Positions 24,509-30,211 of a DNA stretch of 30,211 nucleotides are shown here, in pieces. Under the pieces are notes generated by a model. That model searched no databases. It was given only the letters and a program-made list of their open reading frames with translations, and was not told the origin of the DNA. Where the stretch lies: NCBI GenBank assembly GCA_900540425.1, contig UQFU01000012.1, forward strand, positions 1-30,211, given 5' to 3'. The DNA is from an uncultured Alphaproteobacteria bacterium. GTDB lineage: Bacteria; Pseudomonadota; Alphaproteobacteria; RF32; CAG-239. A program made the translations under genes and the position numbers. Positions within the stretch are counted from its first letter, which is position 1. Each line of letters begins with the position of its first letter.

Positions 24509-25173
24509 ATTAATTTACCGCGATTGGCGTGAACAGATTGATTTTGAGTTTTAGTTTTCATCAATTTGCGATGTTAAAACGTTGTATTCAAATTGCTGTC
24601 AGAGCAATAGTTATCTTGATATTTATATTTCATGATATTCATAATATAAATTATGCGACAAATTGATGTGGAAAAATGGCCATCCCCTCGTGGTGATGTT
24701 TGTAAAAACAACAACTTATCTTGTTTGTCAAAAGTTAACAAATGTTCTGAACGTTGTGCATGATGATAAGTTAATTAAAAGATTGGGATGTAAAATGACA
24801 AAGCTTATTGGAGTTTACTAGTTTACTTATAGAATGCTCCGAGATTACTGGGGCTAAACATTAAGATGTTTGAACAACACTACTCTATGCTAACAAGTTG
24901 GTCAAATCATATCTTTTGTCGTTGATTATAAACGTCTGGTTTGTTGTAATAGATTATAATTTACAGCTTTGAGGTTAAGGGTTATTTTGAATGCGGTGAT
25001 TTTAAGGAGATAAATCAAACCTTATAAGGCAGCCAAAAGTCCGTACCTTATTCGGCTGGATTACCCTTCTCTATCCACGTTGATTGTTTGTCCCATGATA
25101 ATTGTTTTATCAAGACTGAAATCCTGATTGAGTATGGCAAAGTTTGATGAAAAATTTTGACATTAGAACCGTT
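24509..25173. other. AT-rich intergenic gap, no convincing gene
   Basis: 665 bases between yejF and the membrane protein gene on the opposite strand. All frames are broken by stops; no tRNA, known small RNA or terminator was recognised. Weak hairpins exist, e.g. ATTGCT-GTCAG-AGCAAT (24592-24608). At 25003-25008 there is AAGGAG, followed by an open stretch that lacks an ATG (see separate entry). The low GC compared with the genes before it suggests decayed or foreign DNA, or one or more small RNAs. Confidence 0.6.
25014..25127 (+). pseudogene. possible gene remnant after an AAGGAG site
   Basis: A 37-codon frame begins with ATC at the correct distance from AAGGAG (25003-25008) and reads KPYKAAKSPYLIRLDYPSL, then STLIVCPMIIVL. 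A single base change (ATC for ATG) would make it a normal start. The pattern PYLIxL...TxxVxPM faintly recalls CcdB-type toxins, but this is too short and divergent to assert. Could be chance. Confidence 0.2.
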
Positions 25174-25809
25174 TCATTTTTTTTCGTCGATGATAGATGT
25201 TTTTTCTTGTGAAATATTTGCTTGGCGCTGTTCAATAATCATTTGTTTTTTGTGGTTAACGGTTTGTTTATCCCAACAAAAAGCCCAATAGAAAACAAGT
25301 CCGCTGAGAAGAAAAAATTTAGCTGATCCCCAAGGGACATACATGTATACTATGGTGGTGATGAAAGTATCAATAATCATCATGATATTCCAAAATTTTT
25401 GGCGTTTGATAAAGTCATATCCAATGCGGTATTCCCCAAAATAAATGCTGATTAGGAATATAATGAAACCACTATATATGACGCCTATTGTTTGGTAGTC
25501 ATCTAGATGATATTTTTTCTGTCCGACGTAGTATGTAATTATCATTATAAGGATGATGCTTATAAGCATTTTTATTGTTTGTTTGCTATTGTAAATCTTA
25601 TCTTCTTGTTCGGGGGTTAGTATGTTAATTTCTTCCAGCGGAATTTTGCGGAAGGCTTTTTTCATCATGACTGGCATACTGACAAATACAAATAGCAAAA
25701 AACCAATTAAGGTAAAGACAAAAGGAGCATTACTTCCCAAACAAGCGAAGAAATATACAGCTCCGAGGTTGCTTAGTGCAATCTGCCAGTTGTTTTTTTT
25801 AGGTTCCAT
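25174..25809 (-). CDS. Multi-spanning membrane protein of unknown function
   Basis: 211 residues from ATG 25809 (a TTG six bases earlier is less likely). About six hydrophobic segments: near residues 14-30, 30-50, 80-97, 109-125, 140-158 and 161-178, with charged linker KKAFRKIPLEEINILTPEQE after the second and a hydrophilic C-terminal tail (HKKQMIIEQRQANISQEK). No family recognised. Codon use is strongly AT-rich relative to rpsD or tldD, as in the gap beside it. It begins 9 nt after the stop of the next membrane protein gene, with no clear ribosome-binding site, so it probably depends on coupling. Confidence 0.7.
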   Translation of the reverse strand: MEPKKNNWQIALSNLGAVYFFACLGSNAPFVFTLIGFLLFVFVSMPVMMKKAFRKIPLEEINILTPEQEDKIYNSKQTIKMLISIILIMIITYYVGQKKYHLDDYQTIGVIYSGFIIFLISIYFGEYRIGYDFIKRQKFWNIMMIIDTFITTIVYMYVPWGSAKFFLLSGLVFYWAFCWDKQTVNHKKQMIIEQRQANISQEKTSIIDEKK

Positions 25810-25818
25810 GATCAATTT

Positions 25819-26163
25819 TTACTGCTTGCCGATAATCAGACGGATATAGTTTAGAATATAAACAATATAGATAAAAGCCACGGCTTTGCTCAGAATGCCG
25901 AAAGCTCCCAATCCGCCTTTGTGAATCAGCACAAAAGCGACGGCAATAATGACGGCACAGGCAATATTAATCAGCCAATAGTTTTTGTTATTGAGGAAGA
26001 TAAAGGCGCAGGCAGCGGCCGAAGCGGCAATCCAGGGATTAAACGCGGCATGAAAAGCAGCATGTGCGAAATGTTTGATGCTGCCGACCGGAACTAAATA
26101 GCCGATTAGAACGATCGCCAGGGTAATTATTAAAATTGAGAAATAAGCCGTACTTTTTTTCAT
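25819..26163 (-). CDS. Small four-TM membrane protein of unknown function
   Basis: 114 residues, nearly all hydrophobic, with four predicted segments (about 7-26, 44-57, 62-80 and 87-110) and a histidine-bearing loop KHFAHAAFHAAF between the first two. Family not recognised. AAGGATTAG lies before ATG 26163. It lies between the secreted ankyrin gene (18 nt upstream) and the AT-rich membrane protein gene, apparently one transcript of three envelope genes. Confidence 0.7.
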   Translation of the reverse strand: MKKSTAYFSILIITLAIVLIGYLVPVGSIKHFAHAAFHAAFNPWIAASAAACAFIFLNNKNYWLINIACAVIIAVAFVLIHKGGLGAFGILSKAVAFIYIVYILNYIRLIIGKQ

Positions 26164-26181
26164 TTTTCTAATCCTTTCAGG

Positions 26182-26634
26182 TTATAGAGCGACAACCAAA
26201 ATTGCGGCAACGATGGCACCGCCGATAATCCAGCCCCAGAAAGAACTGTTGGTTTGACCTGTTGGAGCATAGAAAGCATTCTGTTCATATTTGAAAAATT
26301 CGGGAATATGCGATGAACTCATAAAATCTTCATATTGTTCCCGGGGAATGGTTCCGGTACAGTAGGTCTGAGGTGCCGCTCCGGCAGCCCGGAAAGAATT
26401 GTAGGCCCGGTAATCCCAGCGTCTGATTGCCATGCAAAGCCCGGTATCGCCGTTTTCATTAACGGCATTAATATCCATTCCGCGATAAACGGCGTCTTTC
26501 AAAATACCGATTTTTCCTTGGGAAGCGGCAACGTACATGTCATTAAACGAGGCCGGGGGCAATTTTTGCGCGTTTGCGGCGGCAGGAAGTACGCAGAGGA
26601 CAGTTATGATAAAAATTTTGAGCTTTTTCAACAT
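26182..26634 (-). CDS. Secreted ankyrin-type protein with C-terminal membrane segment
   Basis: 150 residues. Signal peptide with a likely cleavage after Ala22 (AAANA before QKLPP). The mature part has one or two ankyrin-like repeats (DMYVAASQGKIGILKDAVYRG and AVNENGDTGLCMAIRRWDY; the first 20 residues of each shown shortened: YVAASQGKIGILKDAV, NENGDTGLCMAIRR). A hydrophobic segment at the end (about 133-149, WGWIIGGAIVAAILVVAL) anchors it in the membrane. It resembles in plan the larger ankyrin protein at 13206: envelope location and ankyrin repeats. No clear ribosome-binding site before ATG 26634, although the promoter is good. First gene of a three-gene set. Confidence 0.75.
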   Translation of the reverse strand: MLKKLKIFIITVLCVLPAAANAQKLPPASFNDMYVAASQGKIGILKDAVYRGMDINAVNENGDTGLCMAIRRWDYRAYNSFRAAGAAPQTYCTGTIPREQYEDFMSSSHIPEFFKYEQNAFYAPTGQTNSSFWGWIIGGAIVAAILVVAL

Positions 26635-26670
26635 GGTTATTTATCCGATAATTTATTTCTTTTGCTGATT

Positions 26671-26697
26671 ATTATACAATTTGCTTATACGAGTCAA
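26671..26697 (-). promoter_or_regulatory. promoter of the secreted ankyrin / membrane protein set
   Basis: On the minus strand TTGACT (26697-26692) and perfect TATAAT (26676-26671) with a 15-nt spacer, shorter than usual. A TAATAA reading of the -10 would give 17. About 37 nt ahead of the ATG. Confidence 0.45.
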
Positions 26698-26727
26698 CTA
26701 CCGCCCTGCCCTGTGGATTGTTTGGGC

Positions 26728-26759
26728 GCAAAAAAACTCCCGGAGGATTCCGGGAGTTT
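26728..26759 (-). terminator. Terminator of the outer-membrane protein gene
   Basis: AAACTCCCGGA (26734-26744) pairs perfectly with TCCGGGAGTTT (26749-26759), loop GGAT. The run of As to the left is a T run on the minus strand, as needed for the gene ending at 26786. Confidence 0.85.
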
Positions 26760-26785
26760 CTCGAAAAAGGACGGAGAAATACCGT

Positions 26786-27343
26786 TTAAAAAGTATATCT
26801 GATACCTGCGGTAACTTCTTTCAGGTCTTTCAAGACCTTGGTTCCGAGATAACTGTAACGTCCCATGACACGAGCGCCCCAGTGTTCGTTGAAGTTATAC
26901 TGGGCACCAAGGCCGACACGATAACCAATGCGGTCTTTGTCGATTTTGCCGCGGATATCGCCGTTATATTTGCTTTCGATATTGTAGTTGGCAATACCGA
27001 TAGAGCCTAAAAGGCTGAATTTTTCATTGCATTCAGGAACTGGCATATAACCGTACAAATCCAAACCATAAGCATGGAATTTGGTTTTGTTGTTCAGGGT
27101 GTCGGTGATATTTTTCTTTCTTTCACCGGACTGCTGGAAGAAGGCTTCAAGGCCCGTATATTCGCCAATCTGAATACCTGCATTAACCGCACCGGAATTG
27201 TAGTCTTTTTTCATGTTATATTCTTTTTTGATATTTGCATTTGAAAAGACATAATCCAAACCAACATACGGTCTATATTCTTCAGCATTAGCGCCAAAAG
27301 AGAAAAGGCAAGCAACTCCTGCTAACAGTAATGTTTTTTTCAT
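26786..27343 (-). CDS. Outer-membrane beta-barrel protein
   Basis: 185 residues with a signal peptide cleaved after Ala20 (GANA before EEYRPYVG). The mature chain is a series of alternating hydrophobic/polar strands (YRPYVGLDYVF, GAVNAGIQIGEY, HAYGLDLYGYMP, YRVGLGAQYNF, ARVMGRYSYLG) and ends in the outer-membrane signal VTAGIRYTF with C-terminal Phe. About eight strands fit an OmpA/OmpX-sized porin-like barrel (OMP_b-brl type). It probably sits alone, as its terminator and upstream region are its own. Function (adhesion, stability or small pore) cannot be told. TGGAG precedes ATG 27343. Confidence 0.85.
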   Translation of the reverse strand: MKKTLLLAGVACLFSFGANAEEYRPYVGLDYVFSNANIKKEYNMKKDYNSGAVNAGIQIGEYTGLEAFFQQSGERKKNITDTLNNKTKFHAYGLDLYGYMPVPECNEKFSLLGSIGIANYNIESKYNGDIRGKIDKDRIGYRVGLGAQYNFNEHWGARVMGRYSYLGTKVLKDLKEVTAGIRYTF

Positions 27344-27419
27344 TTTTTAAACTCCATTTAAATAGGTTTAATCTTTAATCTCGTTTACATACAATCAAAG
27401 TGCGGTTGTATTGTTTAGT

Positions 27420-27437
27420 CCGGACAACGGCGTCCGG
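27420..27437. repeat. GC-rich inverted repeat CCGGAC-N6-GTCCGG
   Basis: Perfect six-base arms at 27420-27425 and 27432-27437, loop AACGGC. It lies in the region between the divergent outer-membrane protein and glycosylase genes, next to a larger inverted repeat. Confidence 0.4.
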
Positions 27438-27444
27438 CCGGAGA

Positions 27445-27486
27445 ATATTCCTGTATTTAAACTTTCTTCTTAAACGACAGGAATAT
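27445..27486. repeat. Ten-base inverted repeat between divergent genes
   Basis: ATATTCCTGT (27445-27454) and ACAGGAATAT (27477-27486) are exact reverse complements with 22 nt between. No T run follows on either strand. Could be a regulator site or a stem in the outer-membrane protein leader or an upstream RNA. Confidence 0.5.
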
Positions 27487-27601
27487 ACTTTTGGTCAGTT
27501 TTCGCCATTGGTTGAACTTGATTTAATACTGGAAAAAAGGATTTAAAGGGTGTTTATTATTTTTTTAGTGCTAAAATCGAAAAAAAAGGAGAAATGAGAA
27601 A

Positions 27602-28237
27602 ATGTCTTTTGCCTGTCCGGATAAAAATTGCCATAAGTGCCTGCGTTTGCTGGAGTTTAGAAAAGAAAACGAAAGAAAATTTCCGTCTTATTATAATGGT
27701 CCGGTGCCGTCTTTTGGCGATATCAGCGCCGAAGTTTTGATTTTGGGGCTGGCTCCGGGGCTGAACGGCGCCAATCAGACCGCCCGTCCCTTTACAAACG
27801 ATTATGCCGGTGATGTCCTTTATCCGATTTTGAAAAAATACGGTTTTGCACGGGGAGATTATCAGAAACGCAAAGACGACGGTTTTGAACTGATTAATGT
27901 CAGGGTGACAAATTCGGTTCGCTGCGTGCCGCCGCAGAATAAAGTAACCGGCGATGAAGTCAAAAACTGCGGAGCTTATCTGATTGAAGAAATCCGCGAC
28001 ATGCCGAACTTGAAAGTCGTTCTGACTTTGGGAAGTGTGGCGCATAATGCTTTGTTGGGGGTATTGGGATACAGAAAGTCCGCTTTTAAGTTTGCTCACG
28101 GGGCGCAACATCTTTTGGAACGGCATAATTTGATTATGCTGAATTCTTATCATACGTCGAGATATAACATTAATACAGGTGTTTTAACCTTTGAAATGTT
28201 TGAAGAAATTGTGAAGAAACTAAAAGAGTTATGTTAG
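27602..28237 (+). CDS. Uracil-DNA glycosylase, family 5 (UdgB type)
   Basis: Base-excision repair enzyme removing uracil, and in relatives also hypoxanthine, from DNA. 211 residues. Four cysteines in the family 4/5 iron-sulfur arrangement: Cys10 and Cys13 (NCHKC), Cys108 (SVRCVPP) and Cys123 (KNCGAYL). Motif A is GLAPGLNGANQTARPFTND (49-67), the family 5 form rather than the GExPG of family 4. The second motif SYHTSRYNINTG (182-193) matches the family 5 SYHxSRxNxxTG pattern, with H184. AGGAG at 27588-27592 serves ATG 27602. Single gene with a strong terminator. Confidence 0.9.
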   Translation: MSFACPDKNCHKCLRLLEFRKENERKFPSYYNGPVPSFGDISAEVLILGLAPGLNGANQTARPFTNDYAGDVLYPILKKYGFARGDYQKRKDDGFELINVRVTNSVRCVPPQNKVTGDEVKNCGAYLIEEIRDMPNLKVVLTLGSVAHNALLGVLGYRKSAFKFAHGAQHLLERHNLIMLNSYHTSRYNINTGVLTFEMFEEIVKKLKELC

Positions 28238-28255
28238 TTTTCCGATTGATTTGAT

Positions 28256-28288
28256 AAAAAACAGGAACGTTATGTTCCTGTTTTTTTT
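28256..28288. terminator. Bidirectional terminator between udg and rnfA
   Basis: ACAGGAAC (28261-28268) / GTTCCTGT (28274-28281), loop GTTAT, flanked by a six-A run and an eight-T run. Ends the glycosylase gene on the plus strand and the rnf operon on the minus strand. Confidence 0.88.
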
Positions 28289-28308
28289 GGGGGTGTCAGA
28301 AACCGGAC

Positions 28309-28884
28309 TTAATGTCCGATACTGGTAAAGCCCATGAAGGCCATGGACAGTAATCCTGCAGTAATCAAGGCAATCGGCGCTCCTTTGACGGCATTGGGAA
28401 GTGCCGAGTTATCCAGCCTTTCGCGCAGTCCGGCAAAAAGAATAATTGCCAAAGTGAAGCCCATGGCATTGGCCAAAGCAAAGCAGACGGAGTTTATCAG
28501 GTTATAATCTTTTTGTGCCGCCAAAATGGCAACCCCTAAAACAGCACAGTTGGTCGTGATCAGAGGCAGGAATATCCCTAAGGCCTGATAAAGTCCCGGC
28601 GAAACTTTTTTTAGAATAATTTCAACCATTTGCACAAGCGAAGCGATAATTAAGATGAAGACTACCGTAATCATAAATTCCAACTGATAAGGAATGAGCA
28701 ACAGGTGATAGGCCAGATAAGTAGCAATTGTGGCCAGGGTCATGACGAACATGACAGCCACCCCCATTCCCGCAGCGGTACCGATTTTTTTGGAAACGCC
28801 CAAAAACGGGCAGATGCCCAAGAACTGCGATAAAACAATATTGTTAACAAAAATGGCGGCAATAAAAATCATTAAATAACTCAT
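28309..28884 (-). CDS. rnfA: Rnf complex subunit A
   Basis: Inner-membrane subunit of the Rnf ion-translocating ferredoxin:NAD+ oxidoreductase. 191 residues with six membrane segments and the expected [19 protein letters not shown] (about 13-31; key parts [10 protein letters not shown] and CPFLG) and [14 protein letters not shown], whose cysteines help bind the buried iron-sulfur centre shared with RnfE. Overlaps rnfE by four bases (ATGA). It is the last gene of the operon, followed by a terminator, so no rnfB follows. Confidence 0.96.
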   Translation of the reverse strand: MSYLMIFIAAIFVNNIVLSQFLGICPFLGVSKKIGTAAGMGVAVMFVMTLATIATYLAYHLLLIPYQLEFMITVVFILIIASLVQMVEIILKKVSPGLYQALGIFLPLITTNCAVLGVAILAAQKDYNLINSVCFALANAMGFTLAIILFAGLRERLDNSALPNAVKGAPIALITAGLLSMAFMGFTSIGH

Positions 28885-29480
28885 TTGGCAACTCCGCGGA
28901 CTTTGTTAAATATGATAATTAATCCGGCCAGGGCCAAAAAGGCTCCCGGCGGCATGATGAACAGCAAAACGGTATCCGCTCCCTCCCCGACAAAGCTCCA
29001 TCCGAACAGCGAACCGCTGCCCAAAATTTCGCGGACAATCCCGAGCGATGTCAGGCCCAGAGTGAACCCCAGTCCCATGCCAACGGCGTCAAGCAAAGAC
29101 TGCAACAGATTGTTTTTGGAAGCAAAGGCTTCTGCTCGTCCGAGAATAATACAGTTGACGACAATCAGCGGAATAAAAATCCCAAGTTTGGCATGCAGTC
29201 CGGGAAGATAAGCCGACATCAACAGATCCACAACGGTTACGAAAGAGGCAATAATAACAATATAGCACGGAATCCTGACCATATCGGGGATAAGGCTTTT
29301 TACGCTCGAGATGGCCAGGTTGGAAAGCATCAGCACGAATAAGGTGGCCAATCCCATGCCGAGCCCGTTGGAAGCCGAGGTTGTAACGCCCAGGGTCGGA
29401 CACATTCCCAACAGCATGACGAAGGTCGGATTTTCGCGGACAATTCCGCGGGTCAGATTCTTCCAGCTTTGTTTTTCCAT
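28881..29480 (-). CDS. rnfE: Rnf complex subunit E
   Basis: Inner-membrane subunit paired with RnfA; 199 residues from ATG 29480, chosen for AGGAG at the right distance. A longer reading from 29591 would begin with a proline-rich stretch inside rnfG and is rejected. Typical [28 protein letters not shown] at the start (parts: [18 protein letters not shown]) and [17 protein letters not shown] give the two cysteine motifs. Six membrane segments. One base separates it from rnfG. Confidence 0.96.
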   Translation of the reverse strand: MEKQSWKNLTRGIVRENPTFVMLLGMCPTLGVTTSASNGLGMGLATLFVLMLSNLAISSVKSLIPDMVRIPCYIVIIASFVTVVDLLMSAYLPGLHAKLGIFIPLIVVNCIILGRAEAFASKNNLLQSLLDAVGMGLGFTLGLTSLGIVREILGSGSLFGWSFVGEGADTVLLFIMPPGAFLALAGLIIIFNKVRGVAK

Positions 29481-29481
29481 G

Positions 29482-30078
29482 TTATTTCTCCTCGTTTCCG
29501 GCCATGCTGCTAAAGCGGGTATAATTGTCATAGCCGCGTTTGATGGCGTCGATGACGGCCCGTGAACTGATGGTGGCGGAGGTAACGGCATCTATTTCGC
29601 CGCCGTCTTGGCGGACTTTAAAACTGCCGCTTCCGGGATTCATTCCCTTAAACTGTTCGGAAAATTTATTTTCGCTAACTTTTGTCCCTAGCCCGGGCGT
29701 TTCTTTTTGATCAATGATTTTGTAGCCGTTAATGGTGCCGTCCAGCAGGAAACCGACAATCAACTCAATCCGGCCGCTGAAACCGTTGTTGCTGTAAGTT
29801 TTCACGGCAATTGAGGTAATTTTTGAGCCTTGCCGTGCCGGGTAGAGTTCAATTCCGGTTTTGCCGATTTCAATCCGGTCCTGAAACGGGTTGTTGTCAA
29901 ATTCGCCGGACACAACCTCTTTTACGGCTTCCAGTTTACGGGCGTCTTTGGCTGCTTCAATGGGCTCTTTGGTGATTTTATAACTGATTCCAAGGACGGC
30001 TCCGGCCAAAGCGGCAGTAATTACCATGGCAGCTATCATGTTTCCGAGTGTGGACGGCATTTTTTTTGCGGTTGTCAT
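29482..30078 (-). CDS. rnfG: Rnf complex subunit G (FMN-binding)
   Basis: Membrane-anchored periplasmic electron carrier with covalently attached FMN. 198 residues: an N-terminal anchor (about 12-32), then the FMN-binding domain with [10 protein letters not shown] (125-134) and [10 protein letters not shown] (163-172), where Thr169 is the expected flavin attachment residue; the usual SGAT reads TSAT here, a mild variation. ATG 30078 directly follows the rnfD stop. Confidence 0.95.
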   Translation of the reverse strand: MTTAKKMPSTLGNMIAAMVITAALAGAVLGISYKITKEPIEAAKDARKLEAVKEVVSGEFDNNPFQDRIEIGKTGIELYPARQGSKITSIAVKTYSNNGFSGRIELIVGFLLDGTINGYKIIDQKETPGLGTKVSENKFSEQFKGMNPGSGSFKVRQDGGEIDAVTSATISSRAVIDAIKRGYDNYTRFSSMAGNEEK

Positions 30079-30211
30079 TTATTTTCTCCCGGTTCCAAAG
30101 ACCCGCGGCCGGACAAAGCGGTCAATCAGCGGAACAAATGCGTTCATAATCAAAATGGCAAAGGACACACCCTCGGGATAAGCGCCGAAAAGGCGGATGA
30201 TGACAGTCAGC
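30079..30211 (-). CDS. rnfD: Rnf complex subunit D, C-terminal 43 residues
   Basis: Partial gene running off the right edge. The visible end, [20 protein letters not shown] then [19 protein letters not shown], matches the C-terminus of RnfD with the conserved [10 protein letters not shown] and MNxFxPLID. RnfD carries another covalent FMN in its missing part. Abuts rnfG without a gap. Confidence 0.9.
   Translation of the reverse strand, partial: LTVIIRLFGAYPEGVSFAILIMNAFVPLIDRFVRPRVFGTGRK

Noticed and set aside
29481-29591. N-terminal extension of rnfE from 29591
   Set aside because: It lies wholly within rnfG, begins with a proline-rich stretch unlike RnfE, and ATG 29480 has AGGAG.
1-30211. 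CRISPR arrays, tRNA or rRNA genes, insertion sequences
   Set aside because: No regularly spaced direct repeats, no T-arm/anticodon pattern, and no transposase or terminal repeats were seen on either strand.

Overview
The window looks like a chromosomal segment of a host- or gut-associated alphaproteobacterium living with little or no oxygen. This is inferred from three things: an S4 ribosomal protein of alphaproteobacterial type, proteobacterial YejE/YejF transporter proteins, and genes of a membrane-bound Rnf ferredoxin:NAD+ oxidoreductase. No rRNA, tRNA, CRISPR array or recognisable insertion sequence was found. Coding density is high, Shine-Dalgarno sequences are mostly clear (AGGAG type), and short A/T-flanked hairpin terminators separate the units.

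Layout. 1-1100 (minus): a truncated or frameshifted EamA/DMT transporter and an NlpE-like lipoprotein. 1192-2421 (plus): a short FtsK-type translocase without its usual membrane and gamma domains. 2478-2756 (minus): a DUF2934 protein with a basic tail. 2976-5902 (plus): a long U32-family protein and a histidine phosphatase. 6033-8182 (plus): an unrecognised protein built from two copies of one module, a possible 31-residue ORF, and a two-TM membrane protein. 8193-8915 (minus): a sirtuin. 9003-15035 (plus): a run of tightly spaced genes, GNAT acetyltransferase, proline iminopeptidase, TldD, PmbA/TldE and a large membrane-anchored ankyrin protein, ending in a hairpin. A P-loop kinase follows and converges on a minus-strand set at 15545-18386: TPR-methyltransferase, Nudix hydrolase and GNAT. 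18595-19209 (plus): rpsD with its own promoter, structured leader and terminator. 19330-24508 (plus): a large membrane protein resembling a catalytically dead sulfatase/LtaS, then yejE and yejF. 24509-25173: an AT-rich gap without a convincing gene. 25174-26634 (minus): two small membrane proteins and a secreted ankyrin protein. 26786-27343 (minus): an outer-membrane beta-barrel. 27602-28237 (plus): a family 5 uracil-DNA glycosylase. 28309-30211 (minus): the 3' end of an rnf operon, D-G-E-A.

How they work together. The plus-strand block from 9003 combines peptide handling (iminopeptidase, TldD/TldE) with a periplasmic ankyrin scaffold. YejEF is half of a peptide ABC importer; the binding protein and YejB are not in the window. 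The Rnf genes point to ion-gradient energy conservation from ferredoxin. The most unusual items are the duplicated-module protein (6033-7274), the pseudo-sulfatase (19330-21879), the tail-anchored short FtsK (1192-2421), and the leader with alternative stems upstream of rpsD. No complete new system could be demonstrated from sequence alone.
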